Below are positions 40,720 through 48,451 of a DNA stretch of 48,692 nucleotides, piece by piece; position 1 is the first letter of the stretch; each line of letters opens with the position of its first letter. Made by a program: the position numbers and the translations under genes. The notes beneath the pieces were generated by a model. That model was given only the letters and a program-made list of their open reading frames with translations, was not told the DNA's origin and ran no database searches. Source of the DNA: an uncultured Lewinella sp. (lineage in GTDB: Bacteria > Bacteroidota > Bacteroidia > Chitinophagales > Saprospiraceae). The stretch lies in the NCBI GenBank assembly GCA_937873655.1, contig CALMYQ010000264.1:1-48692 (forward strand), written 5' to 3'.

Positions 40720-43700
40720 TTGTACAAATCATTCTTCCTCCTGGGTTGCCTGCTGGCCTGCTGCTCTGTCTCCCGGACCCAACCCGGCCAGAGTTCCTTT
40801 GTACATTATACCACTGACCAGGGGCTGACCATCGATTATATTACCGATATTGTCAAGGACAAGCAGGGGTTTCTTTGGGTAGGCACGGTGAACGGCCTGA
40901 ACCGGTTTGACGGCATCAATTTCCGCCAGTTTTTCCACGATCCCGGAAAACCGGACGGACTGCCGGACAATTTCATCCGGGGGATCTCCCTGGCCCCCAA
41001 CGGCAGCCTGTGGTCATCCTCCGACAAAGGAGTATGCCGCATCGATCCGGTTACGCTGAAATTCACCCGGCTGATCTTTCCTGAAAATCTGGATTCGCTG
41101 GACAACAACGACCGGTGCGGCAAGGTTGTCTTCGGCCCTGATGGGCGGGGATGGGTCAGCCTGAACAGAGCGGTCTACGCATTTGATCCCGGTACATACG
41201 CCATTGAAGCCTTTCCGGTTCCGGCGGTTGATGCAGGCCTTCCGCATACTTTCATGGATCGCACCGGAAAAATGTGGATGATCAACCAGGCGAAAGTCTC
41301 CTGGTTTGACACCAAAACCAAAAGATTCCGGGCTTTCAACATCGATGTCCCCGGCAACCCTTTAGCGGGGGCGGGCTTTCAATCGATTCAGGAAGACCTG
41401 TCCGGAAAGCTATGGCTCGCCTCCTGGTTCAAGGGCCTGGCCACCTACGACCCCGCCCTCGACTCCCTGATCGATTATCCGGACGGCAACTGGCTGACCA
41501 CCGTCATCAGCCCGGACATAACCCCTGAAGGAGACACTGTTTTCTGGATGGGCGGCGGCGGATACGGTTTTTTCAAAATGGACATGAAAACTGGCGAATA
41601 CACGGAGTTTCCGCCGAATTCAAAGGATATTTATTCCCACAACAATTATCTGGTCCGTACCCTGTTCAAGGATGATTCCGACGGAAGTCTTTGGCTGGGC
41701 ACAGAAGCCGGTCTGGAGCATTACGCCCCCGCAGCGCTTCGGTTCGAGCGGGTGATCCTGCCGATCGACCGGGATTTCGGGCAATTCAGCCTCATGTCGG
41801 GCGCCATTCAGGATATCAATGACCCCTCCGGTAATACCGTTTATATCGCCATGTGGGGCAGCGGTTTATTCAAATGGGACCGGCGGAAAAATACGTTCGA
41901 ACATTATTACGAGGCCAATTCGGGGCTGAGGAACAACGGCATACTCTGTTCGACACAAGACCGGAAGGGTATCCTCTGGCTGGGCACAGCGGGGGTCAGT
42001 TCGTTCAATCCCAAAACAGGCGCCTGGGGTTTCTATGACATCCACGCCGAGACCATCAACGAGGACTGTAACGTGTTATCTATCCTGGAATCCCCGGACG
42101 GCAACATCTGGTTCGGCGCCAACCGGGGCGGCCTGTTCAGGTACAACCCTGCCACCAATCATATCGACCAGATCCGGTTGCCGGAAGAAGCCTACCTGGA
42201 AAACGGCCGGATGTCCATATTCGGTATGGATGCGGACCGGCAGGGACGCATCTGGCTGGCGACCAACCAATACCCCGTCCGGTACGACCCGCGGACAGGC
42301 CGGGCTGATATCTTCCGGGTAGAATATGAAAACCATGCTTACGACAACTGGCGCGACGTCAAGATCGCCCCCAACGGTATCCTGTACGCCAACAGCCAGA
42401 ATTGCATCCTGGAAATGGACAGTACCTGCCGCGTCCTCCGCCGGTTCGGCGCCGGAAACGGATTGAAGACCAACGAACTTTTTTTTCTCACCATCGATCA
42501 ACTCGGACAGGTCTGGTGCAACAGTACCTACCAGCTCCATTGCCTTGACCCTAAAACCGGGATAATCACGCATTACGGCACCGCCGACGGGCTTTTCAAA
42601 AATACCATTACGGACGGCCTGAACATCCTGCCCGGCGGAGAGATCTTTATCGGTTTTCAGAACGCTTTCAACTATTTTAACCCGGCCAGATTGCAGCGGA
42701 ACACCACACCGCCGCCGGTTGCCATTACGTCGATGAAAGTAATGGACAAGGAGCGAAACCCTGAAATCCTGGAGAAAAGCTGGTGGTCGAAGCTGGTCTC
42801 TTCCCGCCGATCCGGAAGCAGCGAGGATACCTTGCTGATCGTCAGACCCGGCGAGGACATCTTCACCATCGAATTTGCCGCGCTCAACTTCAACCAACCG
42901 GAACGGAATCAATACGCCTATAAGCTGGAGGGGTTCAATGACGACTGGGTCGCTACCCGCCTCAATCTCGCCACCTACACCAATCTGGACGGCGGCGACT
43001 ACCGCTTCAGGGTCAAAGCCGCCAACAACGACGGCGTCTGGAACGAAACCGGCGCCCATATTCTCGTGAGGGTGATTCCGCCCATGCCCAGGCGCTGGTA
43101 CTTCAAGGTACTGATCCTGATGACAATCGCTTTGATCTTCGCCGGAATCTGGTATTACCGGCGTCAGCAACGCCTTCACCTGGAACTGTTCCGGGAAAAC
43201 CTCGCCCGCGACCTGCACGACGAGATGGGCAGCACCCTGAGCAGCATCCGCTTTTTCAGCGAATTTGCAGGCAGGCAGGTCGGCGGCGACCGGCCGGAGG
43301 TGAGCTCCATCCTGCAGCGCATCAGCCACAGCGCCAGCGTGCTTTCGGAAAGCATGCAGGATATCATCTGGGCCATGAAACGCAAAAACGATCAACTCGA
43401 GGACCTGGCCGCCCGGATGACCGAATTCGGACTCCGGATGATGGAAGCCCGCGACGTGGCATTCAGGACCCGCGTGGCTGACGGTTTTTCCGGCAAATAC
43501 CTCAAGCCGGAGGTCAGGCGCAATCTCTACCTCATCTTCAAGGAAGCCATAAATAACGTGGCCAAATACGCCCGGGCAACCGAAGTGGAATTGTCGCTTT
43601 CTCTGTCAAAAGGTTGGATCCGGATGACCATTGCCGACAACGGGCAAGGCTTCGACCTTGAAAATGCCAACCTGAATACCGCCGGCGGCAACGGCATCCC

Positions 43701-43797
43701 CAATATGCACAAACGCGCCGAAGAGATCGGCGGCAAACTGGAGATCATTTCCAGACCGGGTAAAGGCACAAAAGTCTCCGTTGCCGTCCGCATTTGA
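40720..43797 (+). CDS. Propeller-type sensor histidine kinase (NarL-partner family)
   Basis: The 1025-residue kinase has a signal peptide and a periplasmic two-part beta-propeller at about 25-650, with repeats such as KDKQGFLWVGTVNGLNRFDG and DRKGILWLGTAGVSSFNPKT. A Y_Y_Y domain follows at about 705-790 (QYAYKLEGFNDDWVATRLN), then one membrane helix at about 791-812 (FKVLILMTIALIFAGIWYY). The cytoplasmic HisKA_3 dimerisation helix carries the phosphoacceptor His at about 833 (ARDLHDEMGSTLSSI), and the HATPase_c domain has FKEAINNVAKYA, IADNGQGFDLENA and GNGIPNMHKRAEEIGGKLEI. The start appears to be TTG at 40720, as no ATG is in frame before the signal peptide. It is followed 96 bp later by its likely response regulator. 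The stimulus is unknown. Confidence 0.93.
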   Translation: MYKSFFLLGCLLACCSVSRTQPGQSSFVHYTTDQGLTIDYITDIVKDKQGFLWVGTVNGLNRFDGINFRQFFHDPGKPDGLPDNFIRGISLAPNGSLWSSSDKGVCRIDPVTLKFTRLIFPENLDSLDNNDRCGKVVFGPDGRGWVSLNRAVYAFDPGTYAIEAFPVPAVDAGLPHTFMDRTGKMWMINQAKVSWFDTKTKRFRAFNIDVPGNPLAGAGFQSIQEDLSGKLWLASWFKGLATYDPALDSLIDYPDGNWLTTVISPDITPEGDTVFWMGGGGYGFFKMDMKTGEYTEFPPNSKDIYSHNNYLVRTLFKDDSDGSLWLGTEAGLEHYAPAALRFERVILPIDRDFGQFSLMSGAIQDINDPSGNTVYIAMWGSGLFKWDRRKNTFEHYYEANSGLRNNGILCSTQDRKGILWLGTAGVSSFNPKTGAWGFYDIHAETINEDCNVLSILESPDGNIWFGANRGGLFRYNPATNHIDQIRLPEEAYLENGRMSIFGMDADRQGRIWLATNQYPVRYDPRTGRADIFRVEYENHAYDNWRDVKIAPNGILYANSQNCILEMDSTCRVLRRFGAGNGLKTNELFFLTIDQLGQVWCNSTYQLHCLDPKTGIITHYGTADGLFKNTITDGLNILPGGEIFIGFQNAFNYFNPARLQRNTTPPPVAITSMKVMDKERNPEILEKSWWSKLVSSRRSGSSEDTLLIVRPGEDIFTIEFAALNFNQPERNQYAYKLEGFNDDWVATRLNLATYTNLDGGDYRFRVKAANNDGVWNETGAHILVRVIPPMPRRWYFKVLILMTIALIFAGIWYYRRQQRLHLELFRENLARDLHDEMGSTLSSIRFFSEFAGRQVGGDRPEVSSILQRISHSASVLSESMQDIIWAMKRKNDQLEDLAARMTEFGLRMMEARDVAFRTRVADGFSGKYLKPEVRRNLYLIFKEAINNVAKYARATEVELSLSLSKGWIRMTIADNGQGFDLENANLNTAGGNGIPNMHKRAEEIGGKLEIISRPGKGTKVSVAVRI

Positions 43798-43814
43798 TCT
43801 TTCTCCGGTGACTG

Positions 43815-43844
43815 AGCGGAGTCGAAGTCAGCGGAGTCGAAGTC
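43815..43844. repeat. Tandem duplication of AGCGGAGTCGAAGTC
   Basis: Two identical adjacent 15-mers (43815-43829, 43830-43844) lie between the kinase and regulator genes, just upstream of the regulator promoter. They could be a binding site or a repeat fragment; I cannot tell which. Confidence 0.75.
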
Positions 43845-43853
43845 ACACCTTTA

Positions 43854-43889
43854 TGCTATTTACATTTTTCCAATTTCCGCCGATCTTTG
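43854..43889 (+). promoter_or_regulatory. Promoter of the response regulator gene (TGCTATTTAC-N19-ATCTTTG)
   Basis: TGCTATTTAC (43854-43863) is followed after 19 bp by ATCTTTG (43883-43889), a -7-like box. The same pair, spaced 20 bp, precedes the cytochrome gene at 44876-44912. The box ends only 4 bp before the ATG at 43894, so a transcript from here would be nearly leaderless. Confidence 0.5.
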
Positions 43890-43893
43890 CACC

Positions 43894-44547
43894 ATGCAAA
43901 ACGACCAGAAAATAAGGATCGTCATTTACGAAGACAACCGCGACCTCAGAGAAGGCATGACCTTTTTGTTGCAGGCTACCCCGGGGTTGGAATTTGCCGG
44001 CGCCTTCCCGGACGCTACCAACCTGGAAATGCAGATCCCCGGATTGAAACCCGACGTCGTGCTGATGGACATCGACATGCCCGGCCGGTCCGGGATCGAT
44101 GCGGCTACCATTGTAAAAGCCCTGCGCCCCGAAACCCAGGTCCTGATGCTTACGGTATTTGAAGACGAAGAAAAGGTCTTTCAGGCCATCCGGAACGGCG
44201 CATCGGGGTATCTGCTCAAGCGAACGCCGCCGACGGAGATCATCTCCGCTATTCAGGATGTCCATATCGGTGGCTCCCCCATGACCTCCACCATCGCCCG
44301 CCGGGTACTCCGGTTTTTTCAGCAACAACCGCCCTCCGGTTCTTCGCGGCCCGATTACGACCTGTCGCCGCGCGAACTGGAGATCCTCAAAAGCATGGTC
44401 AAGGGCTATTCTTACAAACTGATCGCCGAGGAGCACTTCATCAGCGTCGACACGGTGCGCTCCCATATCCGGCATATCTACGAAAAACTTCAGGTGAATT
44501 CCAAAACGGAAGCCGTCCTTAAAGCGCTCAGGGAAAAGATCGTCTGA
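43894..44547 (+). CDS. NarL/FixJ-family response regulator
   Basis: The 217-residue regulator has a receiver domain (1-125) with phosphoacceptor Asp59 in VLMDIDMPG, acidic residues Glu13/Asp14 in IYEDNRD, the switch Thr in MLTVFEDEE, and the conserved Lys in GYLLKRTPP. A short linker leads to a LuxR-type HTH at about 150-212 (LSPRELEILKSMVKGYSYKL, then FISVDTVRSHIRHIYEKL). It probably pairs with the kinase encoded just upstream. Candidate targets include its own gene and the cytochrome gene, which share a promoter pattern; this is inference. Confidence 0.93.
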   Translation: MQNDQKIRIVIYEDNRDLREGMTFLLQATPGLEFAGAFPDATNLEMQIPGLKPDVVLMDIDMPGRSGIDAATIVKALRPETQVLMLTVFEDEEKVFQAIRNGASGYLLKRTPPTEIISAIQDVHIGGSPMTSTIARRVLRFFQQQPPSGSSRPDYDLSPRELEILKSMVKGYSYKLIAEEHFISVDTVRSHIRHIYEKLQVNSKTEAVLKALREKIV

Positions 44548-44969
44548 GGTCCTTCCTGCAATTCGCGTATCCTTACGCCCGTTCAATGATGTCTCCTTTC
44601 TGCTTTTTCATACCCAAAAAATGACAGTTCGGTCCATCCGCACTGGATCTCCCTGCGCTTACGGCCTAATTTTGTTTCTGCCGGCGGGGCGCACACCTTA
44701 AATGAACAATACGGCGGCAAAGGCCGGCAGCAGACCCCGCTCAAGGCATAGATCCGGTCAGATTCCGCTTTTGGTATAAATTATTCCGCTGTTGGGGGCA
44801 TCGGCGGGCATGTTCGTCCAAATCAGCATTTTATGCGATAAAATGCCCGTTGCCGTCGAATTTATCACCCTTTCGTGCTATTTACCTGAGGGCATTCATG
44901 GCCGCATCTTTGCAACATCGAACGAGATAAGAAATCACCCGATTGATCACCTGAAAATTTCTTAAAACC
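44548..44969 (+). other. Gene-poor 422-bp interval with a second promoter-like site
   Basis: TAATTTTG at 44667-44674 is an exact -7 match and is followed at 44702 by a 25-codon frame (MNNTAAKAGSRPRSRHRSGQ...) ending at 44779. It has no recognisable feature, and I do not call it a gene. CTGCCGGC and GCCGGCAG at about 44678-44733 can pair, so a short structured RNA is also possible. The cytochrome promoter is at the right end. Confidence 0.4.
44876..44912 (+). promoter_or_regulatory. Promoter of the cytochrome c gene (TGCTATTTAC-N20-ATCTTTG)
   Basis: TGCTATTTAC at 44876-44885 and ATCTTTG at 44906-44912 repeat the arrangement found before the response regulator gene. The box is 57 bp from the ATG at 44970, a normal leader length. 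Confidence 0.55.
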
Positions 44970-45608
44970 ATGAAAACCATTTTAATCACCGCGACCCTTT
45001 CCCTGGCAGGCATTTATCTGTCCGGCTGTATGAGCGACGAAAACGGAACTGCAAAAGTGATCACCCCGATGCCTGGAGCAGTCGCCGCACTCACACCCGA
45101 AATGCAGGTCAAAAGAGGAGAATACCTGGTCATGTCCATCGGATGCGACGACTGCCATTCTCCGAAGAATTTTGGCCCCAACGGACCTGAGATCGATTTT
45201 TCACGCCGCCTTTCCGGTCGCCCGGCAGATCAGCCGTTGGCAAAAATCGCAGACAAGAGCATCCTGAACGATTATGCCCTGTTTGCCCCCGATCTGACTG
45301 CAGCGGTAGGCCCCTGGGGGACCAGCTTCGCCGCCAACCTGACACCTGATGAAACCGGCATCGGCAACTGGTCGGAAGCACAGTTCCTGAAAGCCATCCG
45401 CGAAGGCAAATCAAAAGGCCTGGACGGCGGCCGGCCCCTGCTGCCTCCGATGCCGTGGTTCGTTTACCGCAACATGACCGATGAGGACCTCAAGTCGATC
45501 TTCGCCTACCTCAAGACCCTGACGCCGGTGAGGAACATCGTACCCGCGCCGATTCCGCCGGCGCCGCAGGAACAATTGTCGAACCTGATTGAGGAATCTT
45601 CAAAATAA
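44970..45608 (+). CDS. Monohaem cytochrome c lipoprotein
   Basis: The 212-residue protein has a lipoprotein signal (LSLAGIYLSGC, Cys20), a single haem-binding CDDCH motif (Cys59, Cys62, His63) after RGEYLVMSIGC, and a likely axial Met161 in LLPPMPWFVYRNMTDEDL. FAANLTPDETGIGNWSEAQF is typical of membrane-bound cytochrome c subunits paired with dehydrogenases. It is inferred to carry electrons at the periplasmic face. It is longer than a bare cytochrome domain, with an insert between the haem motif and the Met ligand. It is followed 4 bp later by a tiny membrane peptide. Confidence 0.88.
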   Translation: MKTILITATLSLAGIYLSGCMSDENGTAKVITPMPGAVAALTPEMQVKRGEYLVMSIGCDDCHSPKNFGPNGPEIDFSRRLSGRPADQPLAKIADKSILNDYALFAPDLTAAVGPWGTSFAANLTPDETGIGNWSEAQFLKAIREGKSKGLDGGRPLLPPMPWFVYRNMTDEDLKSIFAYLKTLTPVRNIVPAPIPPAPQEQLSNLIEESSK

Positions 45609-45612
45609 ACCC

Positions 45613-45702
45613 ATGAAAAATTACACCACCCTGCTGGCCATCGCCTGGTGCATTACGGCCTGCGCAGCATTGACCCTGTTCATCGCCCTGTTGCCGGGTT
45701 AA
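45613..45702 (+). CDS. 29-residue single-helix membrane peptide downstream of cytochrome c
   Basis: A short frame starts 4 bp after the cytochrome stop and encodes MKNYTTLLAIAWCITACAAL plus TLFIALLPG, a lone hydrophobic helix with two Cys residues. The tight spacing and the basic-hydrophobic pattern support translation. It could be a small accessory subunit of a membrane electron-transfer complex, or a lipoprotein-like signal with ITAC as lipobox, which would leave almost no mature protein. No family is known to me. Confidence 0.5.
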   Translation: MKNYTTLLAIAWCITACAALTLFIALLPG

Positions 45703-45706
45703 GGAT

Positions 45707-45862
45707 CGCTGAATAAATAAGTGTCGCTTTCGACAGGCAAGGCATTTTGGTCCTAACCAAGGCGAGAGTTCCTGAGCTTAGCCATAGCTAAGTGAAGCGG
45801 TTCCTCAACGCAGGGTAGGGGCAAAAGGTCTCCTGGAAAAGTGGACAGTTATTTTTGCAGCG
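45707..45862. repeat. 156-bp long imperfect hairpin element
   Basis: The element is centred exactly on CTTAGC-CATA-GCTAAG (45777-45792). Its ends are inverted copies: CGCTGAATAAATAAGTGTC on the left matches the complement of GGACAGTTATTTTTGCAGCG on the right with few changes. The middle arms pair imperfectly (GAGAGTTCCTGAGCTTAGC with GCTAAGTGAAGCGGTTCCTC). It contains no ORF. It is probably a dispersed non-coding element or structured RNA; only one copy lies in this window. Confidence 0.8.
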
Positions 45863-46075
45863 GTCCTAAAAAGGCAGCACCCCAAAAATCCGAATACCCG
45901 ACTGCCAAATGAAAACAATTGTTTTGAAGCCGTCCGGGCGATAATGACCGGAAAACGGATCATAGCCCGGCGGCGCTTTTTCCTGGAATCCAAATGAAAA
46001 TATTACCACCACTGCACCCGTATGACCCGATTTGATCCAAGAACTGTTTTTTGTTGAAACCCGATTCAGGGTGAG

Positions 46076-46106
46076 GACCGGCGGCACTCCGCCGGTCTTT
46101 TTTATT
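46076..46106 (+). terminator. Strong intrinsic terminator
   Basis: GACCGGCGG (46076-46084) and CCGCCGGTC (46089-46097) form a perfect 9-bp GC-rich stem with loop CACT, followed by TTTTTTATT. It lies 374 bp after the last upstream gene and 138 bp before fdhD. The 45863-46075 stretch between the hairpin element and the terminator has no gene, but contains an imperfect CCGGGC...GCCCGG inverted repeat near 45930-45980, so a non-coding transcript may end here. Confidence 0.85.
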
Positions 46107-46191
46107 GCCGGGTTTTGCGCGAAAAGCCCCTTAAATCTTCAGTTCCTCGATTCTTCAGATCCTCAAATCCTCCAGGAACTCCCATTTTCCG

Positions 46192-46199
46192 TATTTTTA
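46192..46199 (+). promoter_or_regulatory. Possible -7 box TATTTTTA of the fdhD operon
   Basis: TATTTTTA is one base from TAnnTTTG and lies 45 bp before the fdhD ATG at 46244. No firm -33 element is seen. Confidence 0.4.
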
Positions 46200-46243
46200 C
46201 CCTCCACAACCGCTCAAACGTGCAAAAGTCCACTCCTTCAGGG

Positions 46244-47077
46244 ATGCAATCCATCCGGGTTGCCAAATACAGGAACGGCAGGCTCTCGGACGCCGCCGAC
46301 CGGTTGGCCGTGGAAGAACCCCTGGAGATCCGGATCGTTTTCGGGCCGGAAAATGCCCGCAGGCGGCAAAGCCTGGCCGTCACCATGCGCACACCCGGGG
46401 CCGATGAGGAACTGGCGCTGGGTTTTCTGTTTACCGAAGCGATCATCGGCAACTGGCAACAAGTGCAGGAAATCCGGCGGGTGGACAACCGGCTGGCGGC
46501 CGAAGCTGTTGATAATGTCATAGAAGTCGTCCTGCATCCGGAAGTGGAATTTGACGCGGAACGGCTCAACCGGCATTTTTACACGGCCTCCAGTTGCGGG
46601 GTCTGCGGCAAGGCTTCCCTGGAGATGGTCCGGATGGTGAGTTGCCATTTTCCGCAACCCGGTCAACCCGTAATCCAGGCAGAAACCCTGCTGAAACTGC
46701 CCGACCAATTGCGCGGCAACCAGTCGCTGTTTTCCGATACCGGCGGGATCCATGCGGCCGGCCTGTTCGATGAATCCGGCCGTTTGCTGACGGTCCGGGA
46801 AGACGTAGGCAGGCACAACGCACTCGACAAGGCGATCGGGACGGCCATGCGGGACGGCCAAATGCCGCTGCGGAAACATATCGCAGTCCTCAGCGGGCGG
46901 GCGGGCTTCGAACTGGTCCAGAAAGCGGCTATGGCCGGCATACCCGTGCTCGTAGCGGTCGGCGCGCCGTCCTCACTGGCGGTGAGCCTGGCCGAAGCCG
47001 AAGGGATCACCCTGGTCGGTTTCCTGCGCGACGGCCGGTTTAATTTGTATACCCATCAGGAAAGAATTTTGATATGA
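46244..47077 (+). CDS. fdhD: Formate dehydrogenase accessory sulfurtransferase FdhD
   Basis: The 277-residue protein matches FdhD. It has LAVEEPLEIRIVFG near the N-terminus, TPGADEELALGFLFTEAII, the sulfur-carrying YTASSCGVCGKASLE with the CxxC pair, FSDTGGIHAAGLFD, and VREDVGRHNALDKAIG for cofactor binding. FdhD passes sulfur to the molybdenum cofactor of formate dehydrogenase, so a formate dehydrogenase should be encoded elsewhere. The ATG at 46244 (MQSIRVAKYRNG) is chosen; the frame is open upstream to 46115, across the promoter region. Its stop overlaps the next start by 4 bp (ATGA). Confidence 0.95.
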   Translation: MQSIRVAKYRNGRLSDAADRLAVEEPLEIRIVFGPENARRRQSLAVTMRTPGADEELALGFLFTEAIIGNWQQVQEIRRVDNRLAAEAVDNVIEVVLHPEVEFDAERLNRHFYTASSCGVCGKASLEMVRMVSCHFPQPGQPVIQAETLLKLPDQLRGNQSLFSDTGGIHAAGLFDESGRLLTVREDVGRHNALDKAIGTAMRDGQMPLRKHIAVLSGRAGFELVQKAAMAGIPVLVAVGAPSSLAVSLAEAEGITLVGFLRDGRFNLYTHQERILI

Positions 47078-47457
47078 AACTGCGATGCACACATAACAGC
47101 ATCCGGATCAGACTGAGGAAGTCGGAGCTGGAACAACTGGACCAGGGCCTGGCACTCGAGGAGACCATCGGCTTCCCGACCGGTCACACCCTTGTTTTTC
47201 AGGTACTCATCAGCCACGGCATTTCAGAGATGGAGGCCGCTTTCAAGGAACACCTCATGTCCCTGAAATTGCCGGAAACCCGGGCAAAAACCTGGATCCG
47301 AACCGAACAGGTCGGCATGGAAGCCCTTTTGCCGCTGGCGAACGGAGAACACCTGGAACTGCTCATCGAAAAGGATTTCCCCTGCAAGGATCGCCCCGAT
47401 GAGGACCGCAGCGATCTGTTCGCCGAACTGGCGGAGAAAAACCCCGACCACTGCTGA
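47074..47457 (+). CDS. Uncharacterised protein between fdhD and moaA (possibly DUF7009)
   Basis: The 127-residue soluble protein starts MKLRCTHNSIRIRLRKSELE and contains GFPTGHTLVFQVLISHG and KTWIRTEQVGMEALLPLANG, ending in an acidic tail. No cofactor motif is visible. I tentatively recall the N-terminal pattern (short strand, NSxRxRLxxSE) from small proteins annotated as DUF7009 near molybdenum genes. Its position, overlapping fdhD by 4 bp and ending 1 bp before moaA, makes a role in molybdenum cofactor supply or formate dehydrogenase assembly likely, but no specific function can be read. Confidence 0.85.
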   Translation: MKLRCTHNSIRIRLRKSELEQLDQGLALEETIGFPTGHTLVFQVLISHGISEMEAAFKEHLMSLKLPETRAKTWIRTEQVGMEALLPLANGEHLELLIEKDFPCKDRPDEDRSDLFAELAEKNPDHC

Positions 47458-47458
47458 G

Positions 47459-48451
47459 ATGCGGATCACCGACAACCACGGACGCCTGATCAACTACCTC
47501 AGGCTTGCGGTCACCGACCGCTGCAACCTCCGCTGTTTCTACTGCATGCCGGAAGAGGGCATCAAATATGCGCCGAGGCAGGACCTGCTCAGCTACGAGG
47601 AGATGCTGCGACTGATCCGCCTGGTGGCGGGTATGGGCATTGAAAAGGTGCGGATCACCGGCGGCGAGCCGTTCGTACGCCGCGATATGATGGACTTTCT
47701 GCGGGCTTTGAGCCGGGTCGACGGGATCCGGCAGGTGAATATCACCACCAACGGCACGGTGACCGCCCCGCTGATCCCTGAATTGAAGCAACTCGGCATC
47801 AAGTCGGTCAATCTCAGCCTGGACACCCTCGACCGGCAGCGCTTTTTCGAGATCACCCGCCGCGATGAATTTGACAACGTCATGCAAACCCTCGACGGTT
47901 TGCTGACATACGGCATCTCCACCAAGATCAACGCGGTGGTCATGGACGGCAAGAACATCGATGATATCGCACCGATGGTGGAACTGGCGCGGGAAAAGGC
48001 CGTTGACGTCCGCTTTATCGAGGAGATGCCGTTCAACGGCGAAGGCAGCCATTATTCCCGACTGACCTGGGATCATCGGGCTATTCTGGAACTGATCAGG
48101 CGCCATTTCCCCACAATCGAAAAGATCCCCGATCCGCCGTTCTCAACTTCTTACAACTATAAAATTCCCGGCTTCAAGGGAACCGTCGGCATCATCGCCG
48201 CATATAGCCGCACGTTTTGCGGCACCTGCAACCGGATCCGGGTCACACCGCAGGGCATGCTCAAAACCTGTTTGTACGACGCCGGCATCTTCAACTTCCG
48301 CGACCTGATGCGGGCCGGCGCTACAGATGACCAGTTGCGGGAAGCCCTGCTGAACGCGACCGGCTCACGCGCCAAAGACGGCTGGGAGGCCGAGCGGAAC
48401 CGCAATTTCGGGCTGCCGGTGACGGAGTCGATGTCGACGATCGGGGGGTAG
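47459..48451 (+). CDS. moaA: GTP 3',8-cyclase MoaA
   Basis: This 330-residue radical SAM enzyme catalyses the first step of molybdopterin synthesis, with MoaC forming cyclic pyranopterin monophosphate. The N-terminal 4Fe-4S motif is TDRCNLRCFYCMPEEGIKY. The SAM site includes KVRITGGEPFVRRDM, and the C-terminal second cluster motif is FCGTCNRIRVTPQGMLKTCL. It ends with the functional Gly-Gly tail (MSTIGG). The ATG at 47459 is 1 bp after the preceding stop; the frame is open from 47399 within the upstream gene. moaC, moaE and moaD are not in the window. Confidence 0.97.
   Translation: MRITDNHGRLINYLRLAVTDRCNLRCFYCMPEEGIKYAPRQDLLSYEEMLRLIRLVAGMGIEKVRITGGEPFVRRDMMDFLRALSRVDGIRQVNITTNGTVTAPLIPELKQLGIKSVNLSLDTLDRQRFFEITRRDEFDNVMQTLDGLLTYGISTKINAVVMDGKNIDDIAPMVELAREKAVDVRFIEEMPFNGEGSHYSRLTWDHRAILELIRRHFPTIEKIPDPPFSTSYNYKIPGFKGTVGIIAAYSRTFCGTCNRIRVTPQGMLKTCLYDAGIFNFRDLMRAGATDDQLREALLNATGSRAKDGWEAERNRNFGLPVTESMSTIGG

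Noticed and set aside
44678..44733. Riboswitch or known structured RNA before the cytochrome gene
   Set aside because: Only an 8-bp inverted repeat is visible and the sequence matches no riboswitch core that I know.
44702..44779. 25-codon frame MNNTAAKAGSRP... after a TAATTTTG box
   Set aside because: It is a short basic frame with no conserved feature. The promoter box alone is weak support, so I mention it only in the description of the gap.
45866..46087. 73-codon minus-strand frame near the terminator
   Set aside because: It lies in a repeat-rich, gene-free stretch and has no recognisable domain or good start context.
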